DNA of 64,000 bases from Trichomonas vaginalis G3. Lineage: Eukaryota; Parabasalia; Trichomonadida; Trichomonadidae. The notes under the pieces were generated by a model, which did no database searches, was not told where the DNA came from, and was given only the letters and a program-made list of their open reading frames with translations. Made by a program: the position numbers and the translations under genes. The stretch is taken from the NCBI RefSeq assembly GCF_026262505.1, contig NC_067205.1:4712001-4776000 (forward strand), given 5' to 3'. The first letter of the stretch is position 1. Each line of letters begins with the position of its first letter. This document shows, piece by piece, positions 45,286 to 56,700 of the stretch.

Positions 45286-48246
45286 ATGAGTATAGCTGCA
45301 TATGTGTATGAAGCTGACAGAGCTAAACGTTTATATTTTGGTCAATATTCTCTCACACTTACTGACAAATATATTGTTATCACTGATGGAAATACTGAGA
45401 AATACATAACATGGAAGGACTATGAAAAGTTTGACCCTATTTTAACTTCATGTACTATGCCGTTTATAAAGGACGGTGAAATTATTGAAAAAGATAATAC
45501 AACCGTATATAGGTCTGTTTATGAAGCATTAGAATATATGTTGAATCATAACCCAAAAAGATTTGACCCAAGCACTACACCATGTGCAATGCCCTTTATT
45601 AAGGACGGTGAAATCGTAAGAGTTCCGAATTCAACGGTTTATACAGCTGTTCAAAACAGTTTACAAAACATTTTAGCGAATATCTTTAATTCAGAAACTA
45701 CAGAAATAAAATTACCGTATATAACAGATGCTAAAGAAATTAAATCAAAAACGACAACATTATTTACGTCACTTAATGATTTAATGACTTATATCATTAA
45801 TATTCCTGCACCAACTACAGCATTTGATCCAAACTCGACGGTTTGCAGTGTACCTTTCATAAATGACAGTTCATTAATTACTTTAAGGGATTCGACAGTA
45901 AATGAATCATTAAAGGCGTCATTAATGAAAATCATTGATTTTAATTCATTCACGAATACATATAATTCATTCATTAATGTTTCATATGCTTCTAAAGAAG
46001 GTGAGCCAAAAACTATTGATAAAGCGGTGTATGAAATAAAAGCATCAACGACGAAATTGAATTCGTTAACTTTTGATGGTGATAGTTTCGTTAATGACAT
46101 AACGTCGGGGAAAACAATTTTAACGAAAGAATACTTAAAATCTCATGTTAGTGAGTTCGTTGAAATTGAAAAAGAAGGTGGAATTAAGTTCGATCCACTG
46201 AATTTCATTTTCAGCTTAGCGAATGCGGGTGTTAGTTTCGCTGAATGGACAACTATACAGAGTGAAATAAATGCAATATGGACGTTTTTGGGGTCAAAAG
46301 CGGGAATGGGTGAGCTTGTAAATGCTGCAAGAACATTAGGTGAAACAGGAAATTTTGTAGATGGTTTTAAAAGACTTGTTTCAAATGTTTTAACAAACAC
46401 AAAGAAATTATTTAGATATACCGTACATAACGGACGGATTTTCGAACAGATAGCAACAAACCCTCCGGTTATGGCTGCGTTGATGATGGTTAGAGATATA
46501 AAACCACGTAACGACGGGAACGAAGAACATGAACAACAGGATACTGGTCGGGTTATTCGAGACATTAAAAACGTGTATCCTGAAGTTATTGATTTATTTA
46601 GAGGAGTTAATGATTCAATTTCAAAACATTCTATAACCCTCGATGAAGAGAATAAATTAACAGATTATATATTCGTCATTATTGCAGAATTAATGAAGAG
46701 AATAAATGAAAAAGGAATTGGTGATATCATTAATGTCAGCGATGTAATGATGAAAAGAAATTTTGACTCATTATTTACAAAACCGAAAACAGAATATAGT
46801 CTTTATGACGTAATTACCGAATTAATGAAAAAGATTAATGATAATAAGAGTTCTGGCGGAAGAGTTGAATTAGAAGTGAATGATGTTAATGAGAAATTAG
46901 CCGAAAAAGCAGACAAAAATGAGCTTTTAGCTCTGAGTGATAAAGTCAAGAACCACGTTCATTATATAACTTCAGACGAACAGATTATAACAGACTACCA
47001 TGGATATTTAACACAGGATGAACAAATAAGCACTGAAGATGTTAATGAAAGAAGATATAAATACATTCGTGCTAAAGGTTATGACATAAGCTGTACTGTA
47101 CATTATGACACGGGTAAAGCGCTAGAAGCATTTAGTTATAACGATGAAATTTATGCCTCTACTTTCTCTGTTAAAGGTGTATTAGTTGAACCAAGATTTA
47201 CTTTGAGAGTTAAGTCAAAAATAACTTTTGAAGATGCTATTAAAAGTAAAGCTGACAAAGATGAACTTGACGCAACGAACAAAGTTTTGAAATCTCATAA
47301 ACACAATATCTCCGATATAAATGAACTTCAAGCTACATTAGACAGTAAAGCCGACAAGAACCATACACATAAATCCTTCACTACTGTTAGAGCAGACGAC
47401 ATAATATTGAACTATACCCTTGGTTCAAGTGCACCTTTAGAGAATCCAAGTACAAGCGTAAAAGATACACTAAACTCCTTAAATAGTAAATGTATGAACA
47501 TTGAAGGTCATGCCAGAAACTTTGAAACACATGAACTACCAGCAATGTTAGATAAGAAAGCTGACAAAGAACATACACATAAATCCTTCACTACTGTTAG
47601 AGCAGACGACATAATATTGAACTATGATTTGGGTTCAAGTGCACCTTTAGAGAATCCGAGTACAAGCGTAAAAGATACTCTTAACAATTTAGATAACAGT
47701 TGCAGGAATATCGAAGGTCATGCCAGAAACTTTGAAGCATATGAACTACCAGCAATGTTAGATAAGAAAGCAGACAAAACAGAGCTTCAAACATTAAAGA
47801 CTGAAATACTTCAAACATTATATCCTATAGGCTCTATTTATACGTCAATGAAATCAACAAATCCAGAAACAGTTTTAGGTTTTGGTACGTGGGAACAGAT
47901 TGTAGACAAATTCTTATACTGTGCTAGATATTCAAAGCAAACAGGAGGTTCGAAGAAAATTAAAGAAGCAAACCTTCCACCGCACACTCATACAGGAACT
48001 ACAAACACAACAGGTAATCATTCACATTCAATAACAAAAAGAGGTTATACAAATCTTGCAGCAGGTTCGGATAGACAGGGAATGCATAGATATGATATTT
48101 CAAGTGACCCAGTAGATTCAAGCGCAGGTATTTTCTGTGGAACCACAGGAAATCATTCACACACTTTCACAACAAATCCAACAGGCTCGGGTGAAGATTA
48201 TATGCCACCATTTGTGACTATATTCGCATGGTACCGCGTTCAATGA
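45286..48246 (+). CDS. Phage tail-fibre-like giant protein, 986 aa (element C)
   Basis: Residues about 45-210 hold four tandem repeats of roughly 50 residues built on MPFIKDGEI...NTTVYRSVYEALEYM. A long helical middle part follows. Residues about 685-845 contain two copies of an 80-residue unit (HTHKSFTTVRADDIILNY, LGSSAPLENPSTSVKDTL, HARNFE, LPAMLDKKADK). The C-terminal 145 residues (LYPIGSIYTSMKSTNPETVL, GFGTWEQIVDKFLYCA, LPPHTHTG, NHSHS, YMPPFVTIFAWYRVQ) are a phage tail-fibre/collar tip with several H-x-H metal-type motifs. The B homologue (13456-14691) has one copy of the repeat unit. It would form a trimeric receptor-binding spike on the particle. The stop codon lies in a CGCGTTCA-A-TGAACGCG palindrome (48235-48251). 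Confidence 0.88.
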   Translation: MSIAAYVYEADRAKRLYFGQYSLTLTDKYIVITDGNTEKYITWKDYEKFDPILTSCTMPFIKDGEIIEKDNTTVYRSVYEALEYMLNHNPKRFDPSTTPCAMPFIKDGEIVRVPNSTVYTAVQNSLQNILANIFNSETTEIKLPYITDAKEIKSKTTTLFTSLNDLMTYIINIPAPTTAFDPNSTVCSVPFINDSSLITLRDSTVNESLKASLMKIIDFNSFTNTYNSFINVSYASKEGEPKTIDKAVYEIKASTTKLNSLTFDGDSFVNDITSGKTILTKEYLKSHVSEFVEIEKEGGIKFDPLNFIFSLANAGVSFAEWTTIQSEINAIWTFLGSKAGMGELVNAARTLGETGNFVDGFKRLVSNVLTNTKKLFRYTVHNGRIFEQIATNPPVMAALMMVRDIKPRNDGNEEHEQQDTGRVIRDIKNVYPEVIDLFRGVNDSISKHSITLDEENKLTDYIFVIIAELMKRINEKGIGDIINVSDVMMKRNFDSLFTKPKTEYSLYDVITELMKKINDNKSSGGRVELEVNDVNEKLAEKADKNELLALSDKVKNHVHYITSDEQIITDYHGYLTQDEQISTEDVNERRYKYIRAKGYDISCTVHYDTGKALEAFSYNDEIYASTFSVKGVLVEPRFTLRVKSKITFEDAIKSKADKDELDATNKVLKSHKHNISDINELQATLDSKADKNHTHKSFTTVRADDIILNYTLGSSAPLENPSTSVKDTLNSLNSKCMNIEGHARNFETHELPAMLDKKADKEHTHKSFTTVRADDIILNYDLGSSAPLENPSTSVKDTLNNLDNSCRNIEGHARNFEAYELPAMLDKKADKTELQTLKTEILQTLYPIGSIYTSMKSTNPETVLGFGTWEQIVDKFLYCARYSKQTGGSKKIKEANLPPHTHTGTTNTTGNHSHSITKRGYTNLAAGSDRQGMHRYDISSDPVDSSAGIFCGTTGNHSHTFTTNPTGSGEDYMPPFVTIFAWYRVQ

Positions 48247-48286
48247 ACGCGCTCGAGCCTAGAATAAAATCTTTAACTTTACATAA

Positions 48287-49373
48287 ATGAGCTTGAAAAG
48301 AAGTATTCGAACAACATCCATGGAGGTCATTTAAGAAATTCAATGAAGCTGCAAAGAGTTGGGGATTTACTAACAGAGCTGAAGTGAAAAGGTTCTTTGA
48401 CAAAAATGTTGTACATCAAACAAAAATAAACCCTTACGACTACTTTTTACCAATTTACTCCAACGCTCCTGACGCATACCAATTTGACACTCTCATTCAA
48501 AGCAGAAAAGGAGGACATAAACCATTCCTCATCTTCATTAATGTTAACACTCGCAAAGCGTATGCATATCCAATGAAAAATAAAGGAACTCGTGAAGTGT
48601 TAAGAGTTTTACAAAAGTTTGTAGCAGAACATAGCCCAAGTACTTTAACATCAGACCAAGACAGTGCATACCTCAGCAATGAAATCACAGAATTTCTCAT
48701 TAAGCATAACATAACTCACTACACTACTGAAGACCATAACCATAACATACTCGGCATCATAAACCGCTTCATAAGAACGCTCAGAGATTTAAACCAAGAG
48801 CGAGACTTTACCGAAGAAACAATGAAACATTTTCTCGAAGTATATAATTCCTCAACACATTCTACAACAGGACATACACCAAATTCAATGATACAACAAC
48901 AAGAAGAAAAGTATATACAAAAGAAACGAAGCCAAACACAAAATATCAGAAATTCAACACAATTTACCCTCATTCCTGGTACAAAAGTTCGTGTAGTTCT
49001 TGACGACAAACCGTTGACAAAGAAACGTTTAAGGTTAAGTAGAAACTATTATATCGTAGACTCTACGCAAGGTAATGGATATCTTATAAAAGCTGCTGAC
49101 GACTCTATTGCGTTTTACCCTCGTCACAAATTAGTCGAAAGTAGTAATGGCAAACTTGCTGAAACCATTGACGAAGCAAAGCGAGGAGTGGTTATTGAAA
49201 TACTTGGCTATAACATAAACGATGACACTTATAAAGTAAGATATGAAGGAGGCGTTGAAGATGTTATACCATCTAAGAACTTGAGAGAGTCAAAGACAAC
49301 ACATCTGGGACCATTAGAGCGGGAGTACTGGAAAGACAAAAATATGCCAGAAAGAATAAGAAAATTCTTCTAA
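48287..49373 (+). pseudogene. Retroviral-type (rve) integrase, broken (element C)
   Basis: The core reads AYQFDTLIQSRKGGHKPFLI, FINVNTRKAYAYPMKNKGT, STLTSDQDSAYLSNEITEFL and ILGIINRFIRTLRDLNQERD, an rve integrase with its first two catalytic aspartates in DTLIQ and SDQDS. The C-terminal part has an SH3-like beta domain and a chromo-like end (VVIEILGYNINDDTYKVRYE, GVEDVIPSKNL). Both are usual in Polinton and chromovirus integrases and may guide insertion. Most of the gene reads open; about one break near the start. The product would insert the linear element. Confidence 0.85.
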
Positions 49374-49626
49374 ACTTTTTCATTAGATGTAAATCAGACA
49401 TGAATGAGAACAGTCATGATATCATTAATGTTTTCATAAATTTACACCAAAAATAATGTTTAGGTGAATAGGTGAGATCTCACCCGTTTTTTCACATCTT
49501 TTTTCACCCTCGCCGCTTAGCGGCTCAGATTGCTTTAGCTTCCTCGTGAATTTTCATGAATTTCCTTAAGATAGAAAAATAAAGTTAGTTTTATTTTTAT
49601 TTATTTTTTTATTTTGTATAAAAGAT

Positions 49627-50564
49627 ATGATTTCAACAATCGGCACAACAACAATTCAAACAACTACAGCACCAAACTCGCTAGTCATGAATCCTACGTC
49701 AATGTTGGTAGAGATGAAAAGCTTTATTCCTTCTTCATATACTTTTGAAACAGAAATCCAGAAGATAAAGCAAGAACTTTTAACAAGTAATTTAGACTGT
49801 AGTGCGAAAGATGAAACAAATGAACAGTATCTTTATGAAATGGAGGACCTCATCGACCATTTGCCTAAACTACCTGAAATTCAGCAGCAAAAACTAACTA
49901 TTCCTGAATTCGACGAAATTGAAGTCAAAGCAACTGACTCAGTAGAAATAAAGAAGTTCATACGAAAGGTAAATTATGAATTCCTGGGTTTTCATTGCAA
50001 CCATAAAGTTATGGACAAAGATTGCGACATGGTTTATAAAATTATTTCTGACTTTACAATCCGAAGAATTTAAGACATACGATAACTTTGTTTCATTAGT
50101 TGCAAAATGTGTATGGCAGATAAGAGATAAAGATAGAAGAGGTAAGGTATGGATGAACAGATAAAACCAGCAGCTTTTGAGTTTAAAGAAAACCATTGAC
50201 GCCTTAGTTGTTCTAGCTGGTTTTATTTCAATGTATAACGCAAAACGATGCCGCAATGTTCAAAATGTAAAGCAGCAATAAGAAAATATAACTACTCAGT
50301 CAAAGAGATAGAAAGAATTCGAAACGACTATGCAGACTTAAAGAAAGAAGCAGAAAGCCAGCAGAAGATAAAATGGATATGTTGACATTTCTTAATAAAA
50401 ACTATCCAACAGCAGAAGATTTCCTTCTGTCTGACGTCAAGAAGAAATATAAAGAAACCTTCGGCATTGTTAAAACTTTTGATGTACTAAAAGAAGAAAT
50501 AGAAGCTACGAAATTGTTTAGGATTTCAAATATACATCGTACAATTCATGTAAAACGCTTGTGA
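49627..50564 (+). pseudogene. Decayed copy of the 21444 coiled-coil accessory gene (element C)
   Basis: Matches 21444-22322 over its whole length (PNSLVMNPTSMLVEMKSFIP, then LPKLPEIQQQKLTIPEFDEI, and the C-terminal YKETFGIVKTFD). Broken about four times. The leader before it (TTTTATTTATTTTTTTATTTTG, then TATAAAAG) and the palindrome after it (50583-50598) frame it as a cassette. Confidence 0.75.
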
Positions 50565-50675
50565 AAAAAGAGGTGAAAAAACAGGTGAGATCTCACCTCT
50601 TCACCTCAAATTATTTTTATTGAATTCAGCACAAAATAATGAATTTCATTAGTTATTTTGTATGTAAAGACAGTA

Positions 50676-51277
50676 ATGACAAACATTGAGTTTGAAACAG
50701 TTAGAAAGATAGACAATGACACCAAAGTGGTTAGAATAGTGATTTAAACGTAAGATACTCAAAGAAATACAACAAATTTCTTTGTCAGACATTATATCTC
50801 CATCTGGAAAGAAACAAACGACTGGGTTAGAAATGCTTCAACTCAGAAAATTTTGACAAGAATCCTGAGCTTATGATATCAGTAGCATTTCATGGAACAA
50901 GAGCATATCTTATAGACAAAAGTCTTATACCAATAGTTTTGTTATGGTTAGACCAGTTGTTGGATATAACTTCATAACATATGGTTCATTCGATACGGAA
51001 CGTTGCAGTGAAGGCTTACTTTACATCGTTCAGAAACCGAAGGACTTCAACACAAAGAGATATAAGATAGGAAGAACATATAATATAACTAAAAGATATG
51101 ACAGTCAGTCAATAGAGTCAAGGTTGTGTTTGTTAATGATATGAGAGCTGCTGAAAGAACTGCTTGAAGTTTTTGAGAAAATGTATGGTGCTCCCACGAA
51201 GGTAAAGAAACGTTTGAAATAGATGAGATAGATAAAGCTATAAAATTATTTGACGAAGTTGCTGAAAATACATGTAA
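50676..51277 (+). pseudogene. Decayed KilA-N plus GIY-YIG-like gene (element C)
   Basis: Matches 24968-25579 in B throughout (FITYGSFDTERCSEGLLYIV and KRYKIGRTYNITKRYDS are preserved). Broken about six times. It follows the same leader type (TTATTTTGTATGTAAAGACAG) and the same upstream neighbour as in B. Confidence 0.75.
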
Positions 51278-51365
51278 AGTGTTTTAATTTTTGGTCTTTT
51301 GTGAAAGTCAGAAAATAAAGTTAGTTTTATTTTTTTTATTTTTTATTTTGTATGTAAAGACAGTA

Positions 51366-52182
51366 ATGACAACATCAGAGAACACAACAACAGTTTATAG
51401 TCCATGAAGCTATAAATGAAGAATACAAATACATACAATATAAAAACAACTTCGCCTCATTCGTTCGGTCAAAGACGATATGTACCAAATGCAAAGTATA
51501 ATGAACGCTCTTCGTTCTACAAAGCAAGCTATCATTGGTTTGAAAACCAACAGACAAAAGAACTTTTAGAAAATTTCCTCATATGATTGCTTCCCTCGGA
51601 AAACCGAGAGAAGAGATTCCGTACGAAATCGCAAGAATTTGGCTCCTGGTTTGAAAGGTTATTATGTTCATAGACTTTTAGTAAACGCTGTAGCAATATG
51701 GGCTTCACCTCGTTATGCTTGTTATATTTTCATGATGTTAGATGAATTATATAAAGCAGAACGTGGAGAGATGGAAAGAAACTTCAAGCAAAAGATGAAG
51801 TCATTGAATCCAAAGACAAAGCATACAGAAAAGAATACCGCGTTCAGTACCAAAGGAAAGGAAAAGAGTTATAAGTATATGATATATACTGAAGAGTTGG
51901 AGAAAGAAGAAGATAAAGATATGGTTATGTTGCATTTAGTGAGAAGAAACAACAAGAGCTTTTATGACTTAGCTAAAATATATTCTGACAGAAACCGGTT
52001 CTATCGTGAAAACTTACCGATTTCAATGACACCGAATGAGCAATAAAGGAAATTGTCAAAATACTCTTCCTCAAACACACTATGACATCAAAGGTTGCAC
52101 AATACTTACATTCAAAGAAACTTAACATTACTGAAGGAAAAAATAACAGAATATTTCGATAACTTCAAAGAGGAAGAATAAA
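51366..52182 (+). pseudogene. KilA-N/Bro-type accessory gene, broken (element C)
   Basis: The open part (51639-52046) contains GYYVHRLLVNAVAIWASPRY and ACYIFMMLDELYKAERGEME, the second half of a KilA-N domain, and a C-terminal region KYMIYTEELEKEEDKDMVML with NNKSFYDLAKIYSDRNRFYR, as in Bro/KilA-N proteins of large DNA viruses. A short piece of the same gene survives in B at about 24494-24545. Broken about three times. Leader identical in type to those at 24905 and 50640. Confidence 0.65.
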
Positions 52183-52227
52183 AAAATCTAAGCTAATTTT
52201 TATTTTTTTTATAAAATTTTATCTCAT

Positions 52228-52442
52228 ATGAAGAACATGAATTTAGAATATTCGGAACTCATGACAGAAGAAGAGAACGAACAACATGTAAAAGATATGC
52301 AAAAATTTCTGAAGACATACAAAGCATTTAAACAATATCTAATGCTTCTAAAGATTATGCAAAATTTCTGAAGGTATATAAAGCTTATGAAAAAGCGTAT
52401 GAAAAGTTTATACATTGGGGAATTGTTGTAATATCGATATGA
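52228..52442 (+). pseudogene. Small acidic helical protein gene, broken (element C)
   Basis: Starts MKNMNLEYSELMTEEENEQH, and contains two related segments MQKFLKTYKAFK and FLKVYKAYEKAYEKF. The leader is TTTTATCTCAT directly before the start. Broken about once. Unknown family. Confidence 0.4.
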
Positions 52443-52484
52443 AGACTAACCAAAAATATATTTTTGCTTAAATAGCTTCAGGGT

Positions 52485-52939
52485 CTATTTCTTCAACCAT
52501 TTCACTTCCTTCGTCAATGTCAATAGAAGCTTCTTCAACTTTGGTAAGAATTTCTGTATAACATCTTTGTTCGTTATTGTCTTCAGAGATGAAGGATAAT
52601 ATTTCACATTTGTTTCACCCTTCTTATATTCTTTCTGTTCGGAAAGATTTAAAGCAATACTGAAGAAGTCAATATTAGAGTTCTTTATAACAGTATAATG
52701 AGTATCTTTGACATTCACGAAGAAACTCTTTTGTTTCAAACTACTGCTAACTCTTGTGAAGTATAACGTTTGCGGTCAATGACGATAGCTAATGGTCTGA
52801 CATACTGACCAAACATAGATTCTTTCACAAACTTCTTGTTAAAGATAACATTAACATTTGAAGCATTATTGAACTCATTCTTGATGCAGTAGCGAGAGCA
52901 TTGTATGAAAAGAACTTGCAATCTTGCATGTGTTTTCAT
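52485..52939 (-). pseudogene. Unrecognised replication-side gene, broken (element C)
   Basis: Begins MKTHARLQVLFIQCSRYCIK, has YVRPLAIVIDRKRYTSQELA, and in the second part NIDFFSIALNLSEQKEYKKG. About one break. Its position and size are similar to 27590-27988 in B, but sequence similarity is not convincing. Confidence 0.4.
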
Positions 52940-53028
52940 TAAAATAAAAATATTAAATTATTTTGAAAATAACTTTAAAAAATCTAATCTAATTTTTTCA
53001 AAAAATATTTTTTTATTTCCTACTAAAG

Positions 53029-53499
53029 ATGTATCGGAAGTTGTCTAAGTTAGAACACTCGGAAATAAAACAACTTCTTACAGAAGCTAACATAGATGTT
53101 GCAAAACATTACGCAACAAACAAAAAAGCACTCGCTGACTTCATTAAAGACTATAATGGTGCAATAAGTTATGATAGAATTCATGAGTTCATAAAGCCGC
53201 AACGCGGCGGAGGACGAAGTCATGCAAGAGCATTTCCTTTAAATGACGTTGCTATTGACTTATATCATAGACGTTCAGTACCTCATGAAGTAAGAAGAGA
53301 AATGTTTGACATAACAAATGCAAACGTTGGTGAAACAAGAAGAAGAGACGACATACTGAAACAACAGAGAAGAGAGATGTTTAAGAGCGCTATAGAACAA
53401 GTTCGCAAAGCTAATGATGTCATTCGTTCCATTGACGACAAACCAAAAGAAGGTGAGAGATGGTTAAAGAAGATGAAGAGAATAGGAAGAGAAATGTGA
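53029..53499 (+). CDS. Unrecognised basic protein upstream of the polymerase, 156 aa (element C)
   Basis: Begins MYRKLSKLEHSEIKQLLTEA, which resembles a short helical DNA-binding module, then ISYDRIHEFIKPQRGGGRSH, an Arg-rich helix (RRREMFKSAIEQVRKANDVI) and a basic end. It lies directly before the polymerase region. Protein-primed polymerases need a terminal protein, and this would be one candidate by position, but nothing in the sequence proves it. The sequence for PQRGGG contains GCCGC-AAC-GCGGC (53196-53208). Confidence 0.45.
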   Translation: MYRKLSKLEHSEIKQLLTEANIDVAKHYATNKKALADFIKDYNGAISYDRIHEFIKPQRGGGRSHARAFPLNDVAIDLYHRRSVPHEVRREMFDITNANVGETRRRDDILKQQRREMFKSAIEQVRKANDVIRSIDDKPKEGERWLKKMKRIGREM

Positions 53500-53663
53500 A
53501 GTCAGGCAATAGACTCATTGACTTTAACATCGAAGCTTTAGATGAACCAAACAGAGACTACTTACACAAACATTTCGGTAAGGTTTTCATGAGACTCGTA
53601 GAGAAAATTAAAATAACTCACAACAGAGATGGATGGTATGTTATAAACTTGTGGAAAGTATGA
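53460..53663 (+). CDS. Short frame next to the polymerase, 67 aa (element C)
   Basis: MVKEDEENRKRNVKSGNRLI then FNIEALDEPNRDYLHKHFGK and a C-terminal ITHNRDGWYVINLWKV. It overlaps the end of the preceding gene and ends 50 bases before the clear polymerase frame. It may belong to the N-terminal region of the polymerase or be a separate small gene. Confidence 0.35.
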   Translation: MVKEDEENRKRNVKSGNRLIDFNIEALDEPNRDYLHKHFGKVFMRLVEKIKITHNRDGWYVINLWKV

Positions 53664-53712
53664 ATGTTCTACGTTAAACCTCAATAATATTGGAACATTA
53701 CTACATCAGCTC

Positions 53713-56700
53713 TTGAAGGAGAACTTTATATCAGAGATAGAAGCAAATGCCGCAGGTATTGTTGAAATGCACTATGACTTCTTCTTGACAAGCATAAAGA
53801 ATCTTACTGAAATAAAGATGTATGATTTAACAGAATATGAAGGCTTAACGATGTCAGATGTAAAGAAAGGCAAACCAAAAAAGAGACCATATAGAGATGA
53901 AAGCACACTGACAAATGACCAGAAAGCCATTTTGGAAGCTCTTAAGCAAACAGGAAACCCAGCACTTATAGAAAGCTTTTGGAAAGATAATGGTGAAAAG
54001 AAGTTTTATAAGAAGAGAAGCGGTCAGTTCTGGAAGTATCTTTGCACATTACCTATAAATCTTGAGCGCTACCAAATCTTCAATGAATTGAACAAAAGAA
54101 CTGCAGCACTTATGACAGAAGACAATTGTTTCGTTTATGCTTGCATTCAGGCTGGAGTAGATGGAGAGACTATTGACCACATGAGAGAAGTCATTCGTGT
54201 TAGAGACTTTCCTCAAAGTAAAGTACAAGAAATTTCTGACGCAACAGGTATAGCATTTAATGTTACCATTGGTTATTTCAATGACTCAAGACATAATGAA
54301 ATAAAGAGATACATACCAAAAGAATGTGAAACTGTTAGAACTATTGACTTACTTCTTGTTGAAGACCACTACATGCTAAATGAAAGATTACCAATGACAA
54401 CATATTTCATTCGCAACTATATAGAAATTCTCAAAGCTTGTGGTGGAATGAACATTGAGAAACAAATGAAGATTTATACAAAGAGAGAAGATAAATATGT
54501 AGTTCGTTATGATAGAACAACACCGTTATGGGATGTTATGAAAACATTGTGGGAGTGCAAATATTTCGAACCTATTTCTTATGGAGAACTTTTCACATAT
54601 ACTACTGACTTATATAAACAGAACCTTGCACCATTTAAAGACTTGTCATATGCTCCAAAGTATTGTGTACAACTGAAGAAGAAAGCCGAGTCAAAAGAAG
54701 TAAATAAAAATAAGTGCAAGTTCATTCCTGAGCACGTTTTCTTTGCTGACTTTGAGTGTAGCACAGACGGCTTTCATAAAGCTTTTAACATCTGTTATGA
54801 CAGTGAAGATGGTTCAGTGAGTGAAAGCATTTGGGGTCAGAACTGTGCAACAGAATTTTTGGAACGACTTCCTGACAAGAGTTTAATATATTTCCATAAC
54901 CTCAGTTATGATATAAACTTCATCTTAAGACACATGACAGAAGTGAAAGGAACTCCCATCATTAAAGGTTCACGAACAATGCAAATAACTGGCTTATATA
55001 AAGGAAGGGCAATTATTATAAAAGACTCTTACAGTGTTATAAATAAGAAGCTTAAACTATTTCCTGCTATGTTTAACTTACAAACAGGACCGAAAGAAGT
55101 ATTTCCATACAACTACTACAGCAGTGTTTTGTTAGCAAATGACAACAGAACTGGTGTCATTTCTGAAGCATGTAAGTTTATCCGGGATGCAGATACATTC
55201 ATGAAAAACATAGATTCCATCAAAGGTTGCAGAATAGATGAGAACCACTTCGACTTAGAAAAGTATAGCACATTTTATTGCAAACAAGATGTAAGAATTT
55301 TAAGAGAAGGTTTTGTTAAGTTCCGCAATGACATATTGAAAGAATTTGATTTAAACGTTTATGACTACGTTAGTATTTGTTCAATTGCTAACAAATTGTT
55401 TGAGAACAGAGTGTACTTCCCGAATGGAAATTTATATGACCTCTCAAATAAACCAAGAGAATTTATTTCACGCTGTATTCAAGGTGGAAGATGTATGCTG
55501 TCAGATAACATTAAACAAAAGAGCGAAAAGAAACTCATTGCTGATTTCGACGCTGTTTCATTATATCCATCAGCTATAGCAAGACTTTATACTTTAGAAG
55601 GTATTCCAAAGGTTATGAAGAAAGAAATGTTAAGCACAGAGTATCTCATGAGACATTTATTCGATGACGACCAAAAGGAACCCATTGGTGAAAAGTTTAT
55701 GTCTGGCTTCTTTGTTCTCATTAAGATAACAGAGATTGGAATACATAGACACTTTCCTTTAATAGTTTGTGACCCTGAACTAAATCCAGAACTTAACGTT
55801 CCCAGAAGTTCAAACACTTGCTGTTTAATGTATGTTGACCATATAACATTACAAGACCTCATAAAATATCAAGGTGTCAAATGTGAAGTGTTGCAAGGAT
55901 ACTATTACGATGGAAACAGAGATATTAGAATAAGAGATGAAGTAAAGAAGTTGTTTGAGTTAAGGTTAAAGTATAAGAAAGAAGGAAATCCTTTGCAAGA
56001 AAATATAAAGCTCATTCTGAACAGTATTTATGGCAAAACTATTCTATCTCCTATTGAGTCAAAAATAACCATAGTAAATGACAAAGATGCTATAAGATAT
56101 GCCATCAGAAACTACAACCATATAGTGAAGTTCGAAGGTTTGGATGGTTCAGATAAAACTATTTTCAAGCTAACGAAAAGCATTTGCAGACACTTTAACT
56201 TCTGTCCACTTGGTGTTAACATTCTGTCTATGTCGAAGAGAATAATGTGTGAAGTATTCTGTACTGCTGAGGACTTAGGAATGGACATCTTTTATAGCGA
56301 TACGGACAGTATGCATCTCTACAATGAAGATATCCCTCGTTTAGCTGAAGAGTTTGAGAAACGTTATGGAAGAGTTCTCATTGGTAAAAACCTTGGTCAA
56401 TTTCATAGCGACTTTGCAGAAATCACAAAAGATAAACAAAGTTTAGCATACAAGTCAATATTTTGTGGAAAGAAGACTTACATAGACTTACTCACGAATG
56501 ATTTAAATGAAGTTGCATTTCACTGCAGAATGAAAGGCGTGAAGCAAGATGTTATTGCTTTAACCGCTAATGAAATGTTTCCTGACTCTGTTCAGTGTTT
56601 CTATGATGAAGATAAAGGTTTAATGGTTCCGCAAGGAACATATGACAAAGACTCTGAGTTCAGTTTAATGAAACTTTACAAAGCACTTTATGACGGTCAA

